DNA from: Paracidovorax wautersii
Lineage (GTDB): Bacteria; Pseudomonadota; Gammaproteobacteria; Burkholderiales; Burkholderiaceae_C
Assembly: GCF_031453675.1 (NCBI RefSeq)
Contig: NZ_JAVIZX010000001.1
Coordinates: 2,254,001 to 2,318,000, forward strand
Direction of reading: 5' to 3'
DNA: 64,000 nt
Shown here: piece by piece, positions 54,056-61,957 of the stretch
Position numbering within the stretch: position 1 is the stretch's first letter
Layout: the number at the start of each line of letters is the position of its first letter
Translations under genes and position numbers: made by a program
The notes under the pieces: model-generated
Told to the model about the DNA's origin: nothing
The model's database searches: none
What the model saw: the letters and a program-made list of their open reading frames with translations, nothing else

Positions 54056-56026
54056 ATGGGATCGAACCAGCAGGGCGCATGGCGCCTGCGTACGGGTGTG
54101 GTGGCGCTGGTGGCTGCCGGCGTGCTGGCTGCCTGCGGCGGCAGCGGCGACGACAGCAACAACGGCACCGGCAGCACCGGCAATCCGGGCAGCGGCGGCG
54201 GCACGGGCAGCGCCGGCCAGCCCATGGAACTGACGATCCTGCACATCAACGACCACCACTCCACCCTGGAGTCCAAGTCCAAGACCCTGACGCTCTCGGC
54301 CGGTGGCGCCAGCCCGGTCAACGTGGCGGTGGATGCCGGCGGCTTCCCGCGGGTGGCCGCAGCCATCGAGTCGCTGGCCGCGCAGTCGCCCAACGTGCTC
54401 AAGCTGCACGCCGGGGATGCGCTCACCGGTACGCTGTACTTCAACCGCGCAGGCAGCGATGGCGAGGCCGATGCCGCGCTGATGAACACGGTGTGCTTCG
54501 ACGCCTTCACGCTGGGCAACCACGAGTTCGACAAGGGCGACAGCGGGCTCAAGGGCTTCATCGATCTGCTGCACCAGGGCAGCTGCAAGACGCCGGTGCT
54601 GAGCGCCAACGTGGCGTTCGGCGCCAATTCCGCACTGAGCGCGGCCAGGGCGCCCGGCTATGTAAACCCTGTGGCGGTGGTGGAACGCGGCGGGCAGAAG
54701 ATCGGCATCGTCGGCCTCACCATCGCGCAGAAGACCAAGGCCTCGTCCAGCCCCGACGCCGACACCACGTTCGAAGACGAGGCCACCGCCGCGCAGCGCG
54801 AGATCGACAAGCTGCGCGCGCAGGGCATCAACAAGATCGTGGTCATGAGCCATGTGGGCTATGGCTACGACCTGCAGATCGTGCCCCGGCTCTCGGGCGT
54901 GGACGTGGTAGTGGGCGGCGACTCGCACACCCTGCTGGGCCCCGATACGCTGGCCACCACCGGCGTGGGCACCCCGGGCGGCGCCTACCCCACACGCCTG
55001 GCCGACAAGGACGGCAGGAACGTCTGCGTGGTGCAGGCCTGGGAGTACGCCCAGGTGGTGGGCGAGTTGAAGGTCTCGTTCGACGCGGCTGGCAACGTCA
55101 CGCAGTGCGCGGGCACGCCGCATGTGCTGATCGGCAGTGACTTCACGGTGGCCGGCAAGGCGCCCACCGACGCGGAGAAGAAGGCGATCGACGCCGCCGT
55201 GGCCGCCACGGGCTTCCTGCGCGTGACGCAGCCATCGGCAGCGGCCACGCAGAAGCTGCAGCCCTACAAGGACCGAGTGGCGGTGTTCAACCAGACCCAG
55301 GTGGCGACGGTGCCGCAAGAGCTGTGCTCGCGCCGCGTTCCGGGCGGGCCGGGCACGGCCGACTACAGCCGGTCCAGCGCTGCGTGCACGGCCGAGGGCA
55401 GCGTGAGCGTGCGGGGCGGCGACATCCAGCAGCTGGTGGCGCAAGCGTATCTGGACGTGGCCAACGCGCAGTACGGCGGTGCCGACATCTCGCTGCAAAG
55501 CGGCGGCGGCGTGCGCATTCCGCTGACCGGCACCGTGACGGCGGCGCAGGCGATCCAGGTGCTGCCCTTCGGCAACATGCTGTTCCGCCTCAACGTGACC
55601 GGCACGGAAGTGAAGGCCATGCTGGAAGACGGCCTGGAGGCCGTGTATGGCGCGGGCGGCTCCACCGGCCCGTATCCCTACACCGGAGGCCTGCGCTTCG
55701 ACGTGAATGCCCAGGCAGCGTTCGGCCAACGCATCTCGGGTGCCGAAGTGCGCAACGCCACCAGCGGCGCCTGGGAGCCGCTCGATGCGGCCAAGACCTA
55801 CCGCCTGTTCGTCCTGAGCTTCAACGCCACCGGCGGCGACGGCTACAAGACACTGGCCGCCGTGCCGGCCACCCGCCGCCTGGACATCGGCGTGCTGGAT
55901 GCCGACGTGTTCTTCAGCTACATCGAAAAGCAGGCCAAGGACCCGGTCAGCGGGCTGCCCCGCCTGGGCCGCCTGCCGCACGAGCTGTACAGCACCAAGA
56001 GCTTCGTCGCGCCTGCGGCGCGGTAG
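54056..56026 (+). CDS. Lipoprotein 5'-nucleotidase/metallophosphatase, UshA-like
   Basis: A 656-residue exported enzyme. The lipoprotein signal ends at GVLAAC (Cys27), then a Gly/Ser/Asn linker. The metallophosphatase domain at about 55-330 has metal-site motifs NDHHS, GDALTG, GNHEFD, MSHVGYG and GGDSHT. The C-terminal nucleotidase domain at about 380-620 has QSGGGVRIPLTG and the substrate-stacking FNATGGDGY. The family splits nucleotides or nucleotide sugars in the periplasm. Two points differ from E. coli UshA: a lipid anchor, and Ser instead of His within GGDSHT. The ATG is preferred to a GTG three bases earlier; GGGAGA lies upstream. Confidence 0.92.
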   Translation: MGSNQQGAWRLRTGVVALVAAGVLAACGGSGDDSNNGTGSTGNPGSGGGTGSAGQPMELTILHINDHHSTLESKSKTLTLSAGGASPVNVAVDAGGFPRVAAAIESLAAQSPNVLKLHAGDALTGTLYFNRAGSDGEADAALMNTVCFDAFTLGNHEFDKGDSGLKGFIDLLHQGSCKTPVLSANVAFGANSALSAARAPGYVNPVAVVERGGQKIGIVGLTIAQKTKASSSPDADTTFEDEATAAQREIDKLRAQGINKIVVMSHVGYGYDLQIVPRLSGVDVVVGGDSHTLLGPDTLATTGVGTPGGAYPTRLADKDGRNVCVVQAWEYAQVVGELKVSFDAAGNVTQCAGTPHVLIGSDFTVAGKAPTDAEKKAIDAAVAATGFLRVTQPSAAATQKLQPYKDRVAVFNQTQVATVPQELCSRRVPGGPGTADYSRSSAACTAEGSVSVRGGDIQQLVAQAYLDVANAQYGGADISLQSGGGVRIPLTGTVTAAQAIQVLPFGNMLFRLNVTGTEVKAMLEDGLEAVYGAGGSTGPYPYTGGLRFDVNAQAAFGQRISGAEVRNATSGAWEPLDAAKTYRLFVLSFNATGGDGYKTLAAVPATRRLDIGVLDADVFFSYIEKQAKDPVSGLPRLGRLPHELYSTKSFVAPAAR

Positions 56027-56089
56027 GAAGGAAGAAAGCGGCTGCAGGGGCATCCGAGGCCGCTGGCACTGCCAGCGCAGTGCTTCAGG

Positions 56090-56160
56090 TGATTTTGCTA
56101 TAGCTTGTATAGCTGCTTGCGCTAGTGCAGACAGCGCTAGCGCCTGTTTTGGCTTGAATT
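56090..56160 (+). repeat. Forward copy of the interspersed repeat
   Basis: ATTTTGCTATAGCTTGTATAG, then CTGCTTGCGCTAGTGCAG and ACAGCGCTAGCGCCTG with a TTTTGGCTTGAATT tail fit the consensus. It lies between the convergent nucleotidase and hexR genes. Confidence 0.75.
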
Positions 56161-56186
56161 TCCGCAGGAGCGGACTGGCCAGGTTA

Positions 56187-56399
56187 TGCCGTGGCCGGCT
56201 GCAGAAACGTCGCCGCCGCCGCGTGGACGAGCTGTGCGGCCGTCAGCGCGTAGCCCAGGCTGTAGCCCGCGTGGCGCGGAAGATGGCCCGGCGCCACGCC
56301 GTAGAACCACCGCCCGTGCCCATAGTCAGCCCGAAGTCCCAAAGCGCGTGCGACCTGCCCGACGTCTGCCAATGGGGCTGGCACCGGACGCGCTCCGAC
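56187..56399 (-). pseudogene. Possible remnant of a DUF2268-type protease C-terminus
   Basis: In frame directly after the hexR stop the sequence stays open for about 70 codons. It encodes GLRADYGHGRWFYGV, then PGHLPRHAGYSLGYALTAAQ, and ends shortly after. The pattern Pro-x-x-AGYxxGYxxxxx resembles the C-terminus of DUF2268 (YjaZ-like) predicted zinc proteases, whose catalytic HExxH would lie further upstream but is absent. This may be a decayed fragment. A GTG at 56384 could start a 66-residue peptide, but there is no ribosome binding site. The match is from memory of the family pattern. Confidence 0.3.
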
Positions 56400-57245
56400 T
56401 CAGGTATAGCGCTTGGCGCGCAGGTTGTCCTTCATCTGCTGCAGCAGCGGCTGCAGGGGCTCGCCGATGCGCAGGGCCACGCAGGTGGCCAGCACGTCGA
56501 TGATCAGCAGGTGCATAAGGCGCGACACCATGGGGCTGTACCGGTCGTAGCCTTCGGGGTGGTCGGCGGCCAGGTGGATGTGGCAGGCCAGTGCCAGCGG
56601 CGAGCCGCTGGCCGTGATGGCGATGGTGGTCGCGCCCTTCTTGCGTGCGATGTCGGCCGCATCCATCAGGTCGCGTGTGCGGCCCGAGTTGGACACGATC
56701 ACCACGCAGTCGCCGGGCCCCAGCAGCGTGGCGCTCATCACCTGCATGTGGCCGTCGCTGGTGCTGATGCTGGTGATGCCCAGGCGGAAGAACTTGTGCT
56801 GCGCGTCCTGCGCCACGATGCCCGAGTTGCCCGCGCCGTAGAACTCGATGCGCTTGCCCGTCTGCCAGGTGGCGGCAATCGCCTCGGCCGCGCGCTCGAT
56901 GGCGCCCGTGCTGGCCGCGTTGCGGTACTGCAGGAAGGCCGCCACCGCGTTGTCCACGACCTTCACCAGCACATCGCCGGTCTTGTCGTCGGCGTCCACG
57001 CTGCGGTGGATGAAGGGCACGCCCTCGCTCACGCTGCCGGCCAGCTTGAGCTTGAAGTCCGCCAGACCGTCGTAGCCCATGCTGCGGCAAAAGCGCACCA
57101 CGGTAGGCTTGCTCACACCGGCCCGCGCGGCCAGCTCGCGCACCGGCAGCCGCGCGAAGGCGCGCGCGTCGTCCAGCACGAGCTGCGCCACGCGCTGCTC
57201 GGCCGGTGCCAGCGAGGGCAGGGAGGCGGTGATGCGGTCGAGCAT
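56400..57245 (-). CDS. hexR: HexR/RpiR family transcriptional regulator
   Basis: A 281-residue regulator. The N-terminal helix-turn-helix (LAARAGVSKPTVVRFCRSMGY) covers about 1-75, and a SIS sugar-phosphate-binding domain about 115-250 (RIEFYGAGNSGIVAQDA, VIVSNSGRTRDLMDAADIARKKG). HexR proteins repress glucose-catabolic genes and release DNA on binding 2-keto-3-deoxy-6-phosphogluconate. Its place next to zwf, and opposite tal and pgi, fits that role. It may regulate the zwf/tal divergent region. The ATG at 57245 starts a standard HexR N-terminus. Confidence 0.92.
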   Translation of the reverse strand: MLDRITASLPSLAPAEQRVAQLVLDDARAFARLPVRELAARAGVSKPTVVRFCRSMGYDGLADFKLKLAGSVSEGVPFIHRSVDADDKTGDVLVKVVDNAVAAFLQYRNAASTGAIERAAEAIAATWQTGKRIEFYGAGNSGIVAQDAQHKFFRLGITSISTSDGHMQVMSATLLGPGDCVVIVSNSGRTRDLMDAADIARKKGATTIAITASGSPLALACHIHLAADHPEGYDRYSPMVSRLMHLLIIDVLATCVALRIGEPLQPLLQQMKDNLRAKRYT

Positions 57246-57379
57246 CTCAGCCCTCCGCCCTGCCGGGCGCCGCGGCCTGCGGCCGCCAGCGCGGCAGCAG
57301 TCCGACCCGCCCGATGGCCGCGGAGCAGGCCGTGCCAGCAGACGCCGTGGAACCGGCTTTGCCGGGCCACGGGCGTCGT

Positions 57380-57393
57380 CCCCCCTCGGGGGG
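57380..57393. repeat. GC-rich hairpin repeat between hexR and zwf
   Basis: CCCCCC (57380-57385) and GGGGGG (57388-57393) form a tight hairpin within a GTCCCCCCTCGGGGGGAAGG context followed by CGCCGCAGGCGACTCAGG. I associate this form with another short intergenic repeat of Comamonadaceae. It lies 30 bp after the zwf stop and may end or attenuate the zwf transcript before hexR. Confidence 0.5.
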
Positions 57394-57422
57394 AAGGCGC
57401 CGCAGGCGACTCAGGAGGGGCT

Positions 57423-58889
57423 TCACGCCTCCTCCATCCAGCTATGGCCTTCGCGCGCCACCATGGCGCTGGCCGCACTGGGGCCCCAGCTGCCGGCAGC
57501 GTAGGGCCGCGGGCCCTCATCGGAGTCGCGCCAGGACTGCATGATGGGCTCCACCCAGCGCCAGGCGGCCTCCTGCTCGTCGGCGCGCACGAAGAGGTTC
57601 AGGCGGCCGGCAATCACGTCCAGCAGCAGGCGTTCGTAGGCGCCCACCCGCTCGGTGCCGAAGCGCTGCTCGAAGTCCAGGTCCAAGTGCACGGGCGCCA
57701 GCGACTGCACCTCGGAAATGCGCATGCCGCGCTTTTCCTGCCCGGCCGCGAACAGGTGCAGCGCCACGCCGTCGCGCGGCTGCAGATGGATCACCAGCCG
57801 GTTGGCCGCGCCCAGCGGCGAGCGGTAGATGGGGTGCGGCGTCGGCCGGAAGTTGATGGCGATGTGCGCCTCGTGCGAGGCCAGGCGCTTGCCGGTGCGC
57901 ACGTAGAAGGGCACGCCGGCCCAGCGCCAGTTGGCGATCTCGGTGCGCAGGGCCACGAAGGTTTCGGTGCGGCTGTCGGGCGGCACGCCGGGCTCTTCCG
58001 CATAGCCCTTCACGCGCTCGCCGCCCAGGCTGCCGGCCGCGTACTGGCCGCGCACCACATCGCGCGCCAGCGTGGCGGGCGTCCACGGCACCAGCGAGCG
58101 CAGCACCTTGAGCTTTTCGTCGCGGATGGCGTCGGCGTGCGCATTGATGGGCGGTTCCATGGCAATGGCGCACAGCAACTGCAGAGCGTGGTTCTGCACC
58201 ATGTCGCGCAGCGCGCCGGTGCCGTCGTAGAAGGCGCCGCGCTTTTCCACACCCAGCTTCTCGGCCATGGTGATCTCGATGCTGGCCACCGTTTCGCGCC
58301 GCCACAGCGGCTCGAACAGCGTGTTGCCGAAGCGCAGCGCCAGCAGGTTCTGCACCGACGGTTTGCCCAGGTAGTGGTCGATGCGGAAGATCTGTTCCTC
58401 GCGGAACACCGTGCGCACGGCGGCGTTGATGGCGCGATTGGATTCGAGGTCGTGGCCCAGGGGTTTTTCCAGCACCACGCGGGTGTTCGGCGTGGCCAGC
58501 CCGGCCGCGCCCAGTTGCTCGCAGGCGGTGGTGAACAGGCCGGGCGCGGTGGCCAGGTACATCACCACCGTATCGGCATTGCGTTCGCGCAGGCGGGCGG
58601 CCAGCGCGGCGTAGTCCTCGGGGCGCGACAGGTCCATGCGCTGGTACTGCAGCAGTGCGGCGAAGCGGTCGAACTCTGCGGCGCTGGGCCGCTTTTCCTG
58701 GATGACGGCGTCGAAGCGGCTGGCGATGAGGTCGCGGTACTGCGTGTCGCTCAGGTCGTCGCGGGCCACGCCGATGATGCGGCCGTTCGCCGGCAGGGAG
58801 CCGTGGCGGAAGGCCTGGAAGAGGGCGGGCAGCAGCTTGCGCCAGGCCAGATCGCCCGTGCCGCCAAACAAGACCAGATCGAAGCTCAT
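57423..58889 (-). CDS. zwf: Glucose-6-phosphate 1-dehydrogenase
   Basis: A 488-residue enzyme that oxidises glucose-6-phosphate to 6-phosphogluconolactone with NADP, feeding the Entner-Doudoroff and pentose phosphate routes. The nucleotide-binding start is LVLFGGTGDLAWRKLLPAL; the active-site motif RIDHYLGK spans residues 169-176; EKPLGHDLESN and PFYVRTGKRL are also present. Length is standard. It is divergent from tal with 175 bp between starts, and hexR lies downstream on the same strand. Confidence 0.97.
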   Translation of the reverse strand: MSFDLVLFGGTGDLAWRKLLPALFQAFRHGSLPANGRIIGVARDDLSDTQYRDLIASRFDAVIQEKRPSAAEFDRFAALLQYQRMDLSRPEDYAALAARLRERNADTVVMYLATAPGLFTTACEQLGAAGLATPNTRVVLEKPLGHDLESNRAINAAVRTVFREEQIFRIDHYLGKPSVQNLLALRFGNTLFEPLWRRETVASIEITMAEKLGVEKRGAFYDGTGALRDMVQNHALQLLCAIAMEPPINAHADAIRDEKLKVLRSLVPWTPATLARDVVRGQYAAGSLGGERVKGYAEEPGVPPDSRTETFVALRTEIANWRWAGVPFYVRTGKRLASHEAHIAINFRPTPHPIYRSPLGAANRLVIHLQPRDGVALHLFAAGQEKRGMRISEVQSLAPVHLDLDFEQRFGTERVGAYERLLLDVIAGRLNLFVRADEQEAAWRWVEPIMQSWRDSDEGPRPYAAGSWGPSAASAMVAREGHSWMEEA

Positions 58890-58922
58890 CGGGGGAGTGT
58901 CTCCTGCGTAGGGAATCGGAAT

Positions 58923-58951
58923 CGGTAATAAAGCGACGGACTATGTTACCG
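58923..58951. promoter_or_regulatory. Candidate operator in the zwf-tal divergent region
   Basis: CGGTAA (58923-58928) and TTACCG (58946-58951) form an inverted repeat with a 17-base centre, located between the divergent zwf and tal genes. The half sites recall the GTAAT/ATTAC elements of HexR operators, but the spacing is wider than in the known HexR palindrome. It is a weak candidate for HexR or another regulator. Confidence 0.35.
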
Positions 58952-59064
58952 AGTTTCAGCAAGCGGCCTTCGCTGACAGCGGACCGCTCCATCCGCCGCA
59001 TACACTCATCGGTTGCCGTGCCAGGACCGAGAGCCTGCTGCGCTTCACAGGGAGAGGATTTGCC

Positions 59065-60015
59065 ATGAACCAACTCGACGCGCTCAAACAGTTCACCACC
59101 GTGGTGGCCGATACCGGCGACTTCCGCCAGTTGAGCGCCTTCCAGCCGCAGGATGCCACCACCAACCCCTCGCTGATCCTCAAGGCCGTGCAGAAACCCG
59201 AGTACGCACCGCTGATGACCGAGGCCGTGGGCCGCTGGCGCGGCCGCGCGCTGGACGAGGTGATGGACCGCCTCATCGTGCGCTTCGGCTGCGAGATCCT
59301 CTCGCTCATCCCCGGCCGCGTGTCCACCGAAGTGGATGCCCGCCTGTCCTTCGACACCGCCGCCACCGTGACGCGCGGCGAGCGCATCATCGAGCTGTAC
59401 CAGGCCGAAGGCATTCCGACGGACCGCGTGCTCATCAAGATCGCCTCCACCTGGGAGGGCATCGAGGCCGCGCGCATCCTGGAGAGCCGCGGCATCCACA
59501 CCAATCTCACGCTGCTGTTCTCGTTCGCACAGGCCGTGGCCTGCGGCCAGGCCAAGGTGCAGCTGATCTCCCCGTTCGTGGGCCGCATCTACGACTGGTA
59601 CAAGAAGCAGGCGGGCGCGTCGTGGGACGAGGCGTCGATGTCGGGCCCCAACGACCCGGGCGTGCAATCGGTGCGGACCATCTACAACCACTACAAGCAC
59701 TTCGGCATCGCCACCGAGGTGATGGGCGCGAGCTTCCGCAACGTCGGGCAGATCATCGCCCTGGCCGGCTGCGATCTGCTCACCATCGCCCCCGATCTGC
59801 TGGCCCAGCTGGCCGCGAGCGAGGCGCCCATGGTCCGTGCGCTGGACCCCGCGGCCGCCCGCGAGGTCGATCTGCCTGCGGTGAACTTCGACGAGGCCGC
59901 CTTCCGCTATGCACTCAACGCCGATGCCATGGCCACCGAGAAGCTGGCCGAGGGCATCCGCGCCTTCGCGGCCGATGCCGCCAAGCTCGAACAACTGATG
60001 CAAGCCGCCGCATGA
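59065..60015 (+). CDS. tal: Transaldolase
   Basis: A 316-residue enzyme moving a three-carbon unit between sugar phosphates in the pentose phosphate pathway. The Schiff-base Lys is Lys125 in [25 protein letters not shown] and [16 protein letters not shown] are also characteristic. Length agrees with E. coli TalB. A GGGAGAGG site precedes the ATG. It overlaps pgi by four bases, so the two are translationally coupled. Confidence 0.97.
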   Translation: MNQLDALKQFTTVVADTGDFRQLSAFQPQDATTNPSLILKAVQKPEYAPLMTEAVGRWRGRALDEVMDRLIVRFGCEILSLIPGRVSTEVDARLSFDTAATVTRGERIIELYQAEGIPTDRVLIKIASTWEGIEAARILESRGIHTNLTLLFSFAQAVACGQAKVQLISPFVGRIYDWYKKQAGASWDEASMSGPNDPGVQSVRTIYNHYKHFGIATEVMGASFRNVGQIIALAGCDLLTIAPDLLAQLAASEAPMVRALDPAAAREVDLPAVNFDEAAFRYALNADAMATEKLAEGIRAFAADAAKLEQLMQAAA

Positions 60016-61595
60016 CCGATACCCGCACCCGCTGTGACCGCACGCCCGCCTGGGGCCTGCTGCAAGACCATTACGAACGCATGGGGCGCGGCTTCGACCT
60101 GCGGGGTGCCTTCGCCTCCGACGCCCAGCGCTTCGCGCGGTTCAGCCAGCAGGCGCCGCACGTCTTTGCGGACCTGTCCAAGAACCTGATCGACGCACGC
60201 GCCGAGGAACTGCTGCTGCAGCTGGCGCGCGAATCCGGCCTGGAGGCGTACCGTGATGCCATGTTCGCGGGCGAGGCCATCAACAACACCGAAGAGCGCG
60301 CCGTCATGCACTGGCTGCTGCGCACGCCGCGGGATGCGCAGACACCGAACGCGACCGTCGCTGCGGGGCTGCAGGAAGTGCACGGCACGCTGGACACGAT
60401 GCTGGCCCTGGCGGAGCGCGTGCGTGCCGACGACGCCATCACCGACATCGTCAACATCGGCATCGGCGGCTCCGACCTGGGCCCTTCGGTGGTGGTCAAG
60501 GCGCTGGAAGACCTGCGCCATCCGGGCAAGCGGCTGCACTTCATCTCGAACGTGGATGGCATGGAGCTGGGCACCATGCTGCGACAGCTGCGGCCCGAGA
60601 ACACGCTGTTCCTCATCGCCTCCAAGACCTTCACCACCGCCGAGACGATGACGAACGCGCATGCCGCGCGGCGCTGGTTCGTGGAGCACGGCGGCAGCGA
60701 CGACCGGGCGGCCCCGCTGTCGCTGTCGCGCCATTTCTATGCGCTGACGACCAACATCGAGGCCGCGCGCACCTTCGGCATCGACACCACCCTGGGCTTC
60801 TGGGACTGGGTCGGCGGCCGGTACTCGCTGTGGTCCGCCATCGGGCTGCCGATCGCCATCGCCATCGGTGCGGAGCGTTTCCGTGCCCTGCTGGCCGGCG
60901 CGCACGCCATGGACGAGCACTTCCGCAGCGCGCCGCTCGCGCAGAACCTGCCCGTGCGCCTGGGCCTGCTGGACGTGTGGTACCGCAATTTCCACGGATT
61001 CACCAGCCGCAGCGTGGCGCCCTACAGCCATGGCCTGCGCCGCCTGCCGGCCTACCTGCAGCAACTGGAGATGGAAAGCAATGGCAAGGGTGTGGACGCG
61101 CGGGGCGAGACCCTGCCGTTCGCCACCTCGCCCGTGATCTGGGGCGAGCCCGGCACCAATGGCCAGCATGCCTTCTTCCAGATGATCCACCAGGGTCCGG
61201 ACATCGTGCCCGTGGAGTTCATCGCCCTGCGGGAGGCCGGCCGCGATCTGGCGGACCAGCACCCGCGCCTGCTCGCCAATGCGCTGGCGCAGGCCAAGGC
61301 GCTGATGCTGGGGCGCGCCAACGACGACGGCCACAAGCGCTTCACGGGCAACCGGCCCAGCACCTTCCTGGTGCTGGAGCGGCTGGATCCCGCCTCCCTG
61401 GGCGCGCTCGTCGCCCTGTACGAGCACCGCGTCTTCGTGAGCGGTGCGGTCTGGGGCATCAACAGCTTCGACCAATGGGGGGTCGAACTGGGCAAGGTGC
61501 TGGCCAAGGACCTGGAGCCGCGCCTGGCGTCCGGGGCGACCGAGGGCATGGACGCCTCCACCGCCGGGCTGGTGGCCCACCTGCGCGCGGGCTGA
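60012..61595 (+). CDS. pgi: Glucose-6-phosphate isomerase
   Basis: A 527-residue enzyme interconverting glucose-6-phosphate and fructose-6-phosphate. Family motifs are [45 protein letters not shown]-like sequence ([12 protein letters not shown]), [13 protein letters not shown] with the catalytic region, and the C-terminal [16 protein letters not shown] with the active-site Lys. It overlaps tal (ATGA). Two hairpins follow the stop. With tal and zwf it makes a small central-metabolism block. Confidence 0.97.
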   Translation: MTDTRTRCDRTPAWGLLQDHYERMGRGFDLRGAFASDAQRFARFSQQAPHVFADLSKNLIDARAEELLLQLARESGLEAYRDAMFAGEAINNTEERAVMHWLLRTPRDAQTPNATVAAGLQEVHGTLDTMLALAERVRADDAITDIVNIGIGGSDLGPSVVVKALEDLRHPGKRLHFISNVDGMELGTMLRQLRPENTLFLIASKTFTTAETMTNAHAARRWFVEHGGSDDRAAPLSLSRHFYALTTNIEAARTFGIDTTLGFWDWVGGRYSLWSAIGLPIAIAIGAERFRALLAGAHAMDEHFRSAPLAQNLPVRLGLLDVWYRNFHGFTSRSVAPYSHGLRRLPAYLQQLEMESNGKGVDARGETLPFATSPVIWGEPGTNGQHAFFQMIHQGPDIVPVEFIALREAGRDLADQHPRLLANALAQAKALMLGRANDDGHKRFTGNRPSTFLVLERLDPASLGALVALYEHRVFVSGAVWGINSFDQWGVELGKVLAKDLEPRLASGATEGMDASTAGLVAHLRAG

Positions 61596-61602
61596 CACAC
61601 AC

Positions 61603-61663
61603 GCGGCCAGGGGCCAGAGCCCTGGCCGCCATCCGAGATGCCAAGGGCCGCTGATGCGGCCCT
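61603..61663 (+). terminator. Two tandem hairpins after pgi
   Basis: GCGGCCAGGG (61603-61612) pairs with CCCTGGCCGC (61620-61629) around seven bases; then AGGGCCGC (61644-61651) pairs with GCGGCCCT (61656-61663) around TGAT, followed by CGTGTTTT. The second is a moderate Rho-independent terminator; the first is a strong stem without a U-tract. Confidence 0.72.
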
Positions 61664-61737
61664 CGTGTTTTCTGAGCGGGGCCGGCCCGTTGCGCCGGGT
61701 CCGGTAGCGCGCCGCAGGCATCTCGACGCCTCGATGG

Positions 61738-61801
61738 AGGTTTAAAAGTGGCCTGAACGCTTATCTATCAAGCGCAATGCGCTATAAAAATAATAGCTAT
61801 C
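61738..61801 (-). repeat. Reverse copy of the interspersed repeat
   Basis: TTTAAAAGTGGCCTGAACGC, then TTATCTATCAAGCGCAATGC and GCTATAAAAATAATAGC fit the reverse consensus. It lies in the 362-bp gap between pgi and the siderophore receptor; apart from the hairpins, this copy and the Fur box, I see nothing else in that gap. Confidence 0.75.
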
Positions 61802-61907
61802 CGGGCGTTGGCCAGGTTAGCCCTGAGCGGCGAGGCCGCCGTCTTCTTTCTCCGGATTCCACGCCGCCACGTTGTCTGCACACGACACACGCTCCGCGTT
61901 TACGGCA

Positions 61908-61937
61908 TTGATTTTTAGAATGCGAATCCTTATCAAT
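61908..61937 (+). promoter_or_regulatory. Fur box overlapping a candidate promoter
   Basis: AATGCGAATCCTTATCAAT (61919-61937) resembles betaproteobacterial Fur boxes (AATGCGAAT half, then ATTATCATT-like half). It overlaps TATCAA (61931-61936), which lies 17 bases after TTGATT (61908-61913) and would be the -10 element. The receptor ATG is 21 bases further on, so iron-replete Fur binding would block transcription. Confidence 0.7.
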
Positions 61938-61957
61938 TCTATTTTCATACATTCATC

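Noticed and set aside
61908-61937. Extracytoplasmic sigma factor control of the siderophore receptor
   Set aside because: No fecI/fecR-type genes are seen upstream and the receptor lacks an N-terminal STN signalling domain; a Fur box with an ordinary promoter is the simpler reading.
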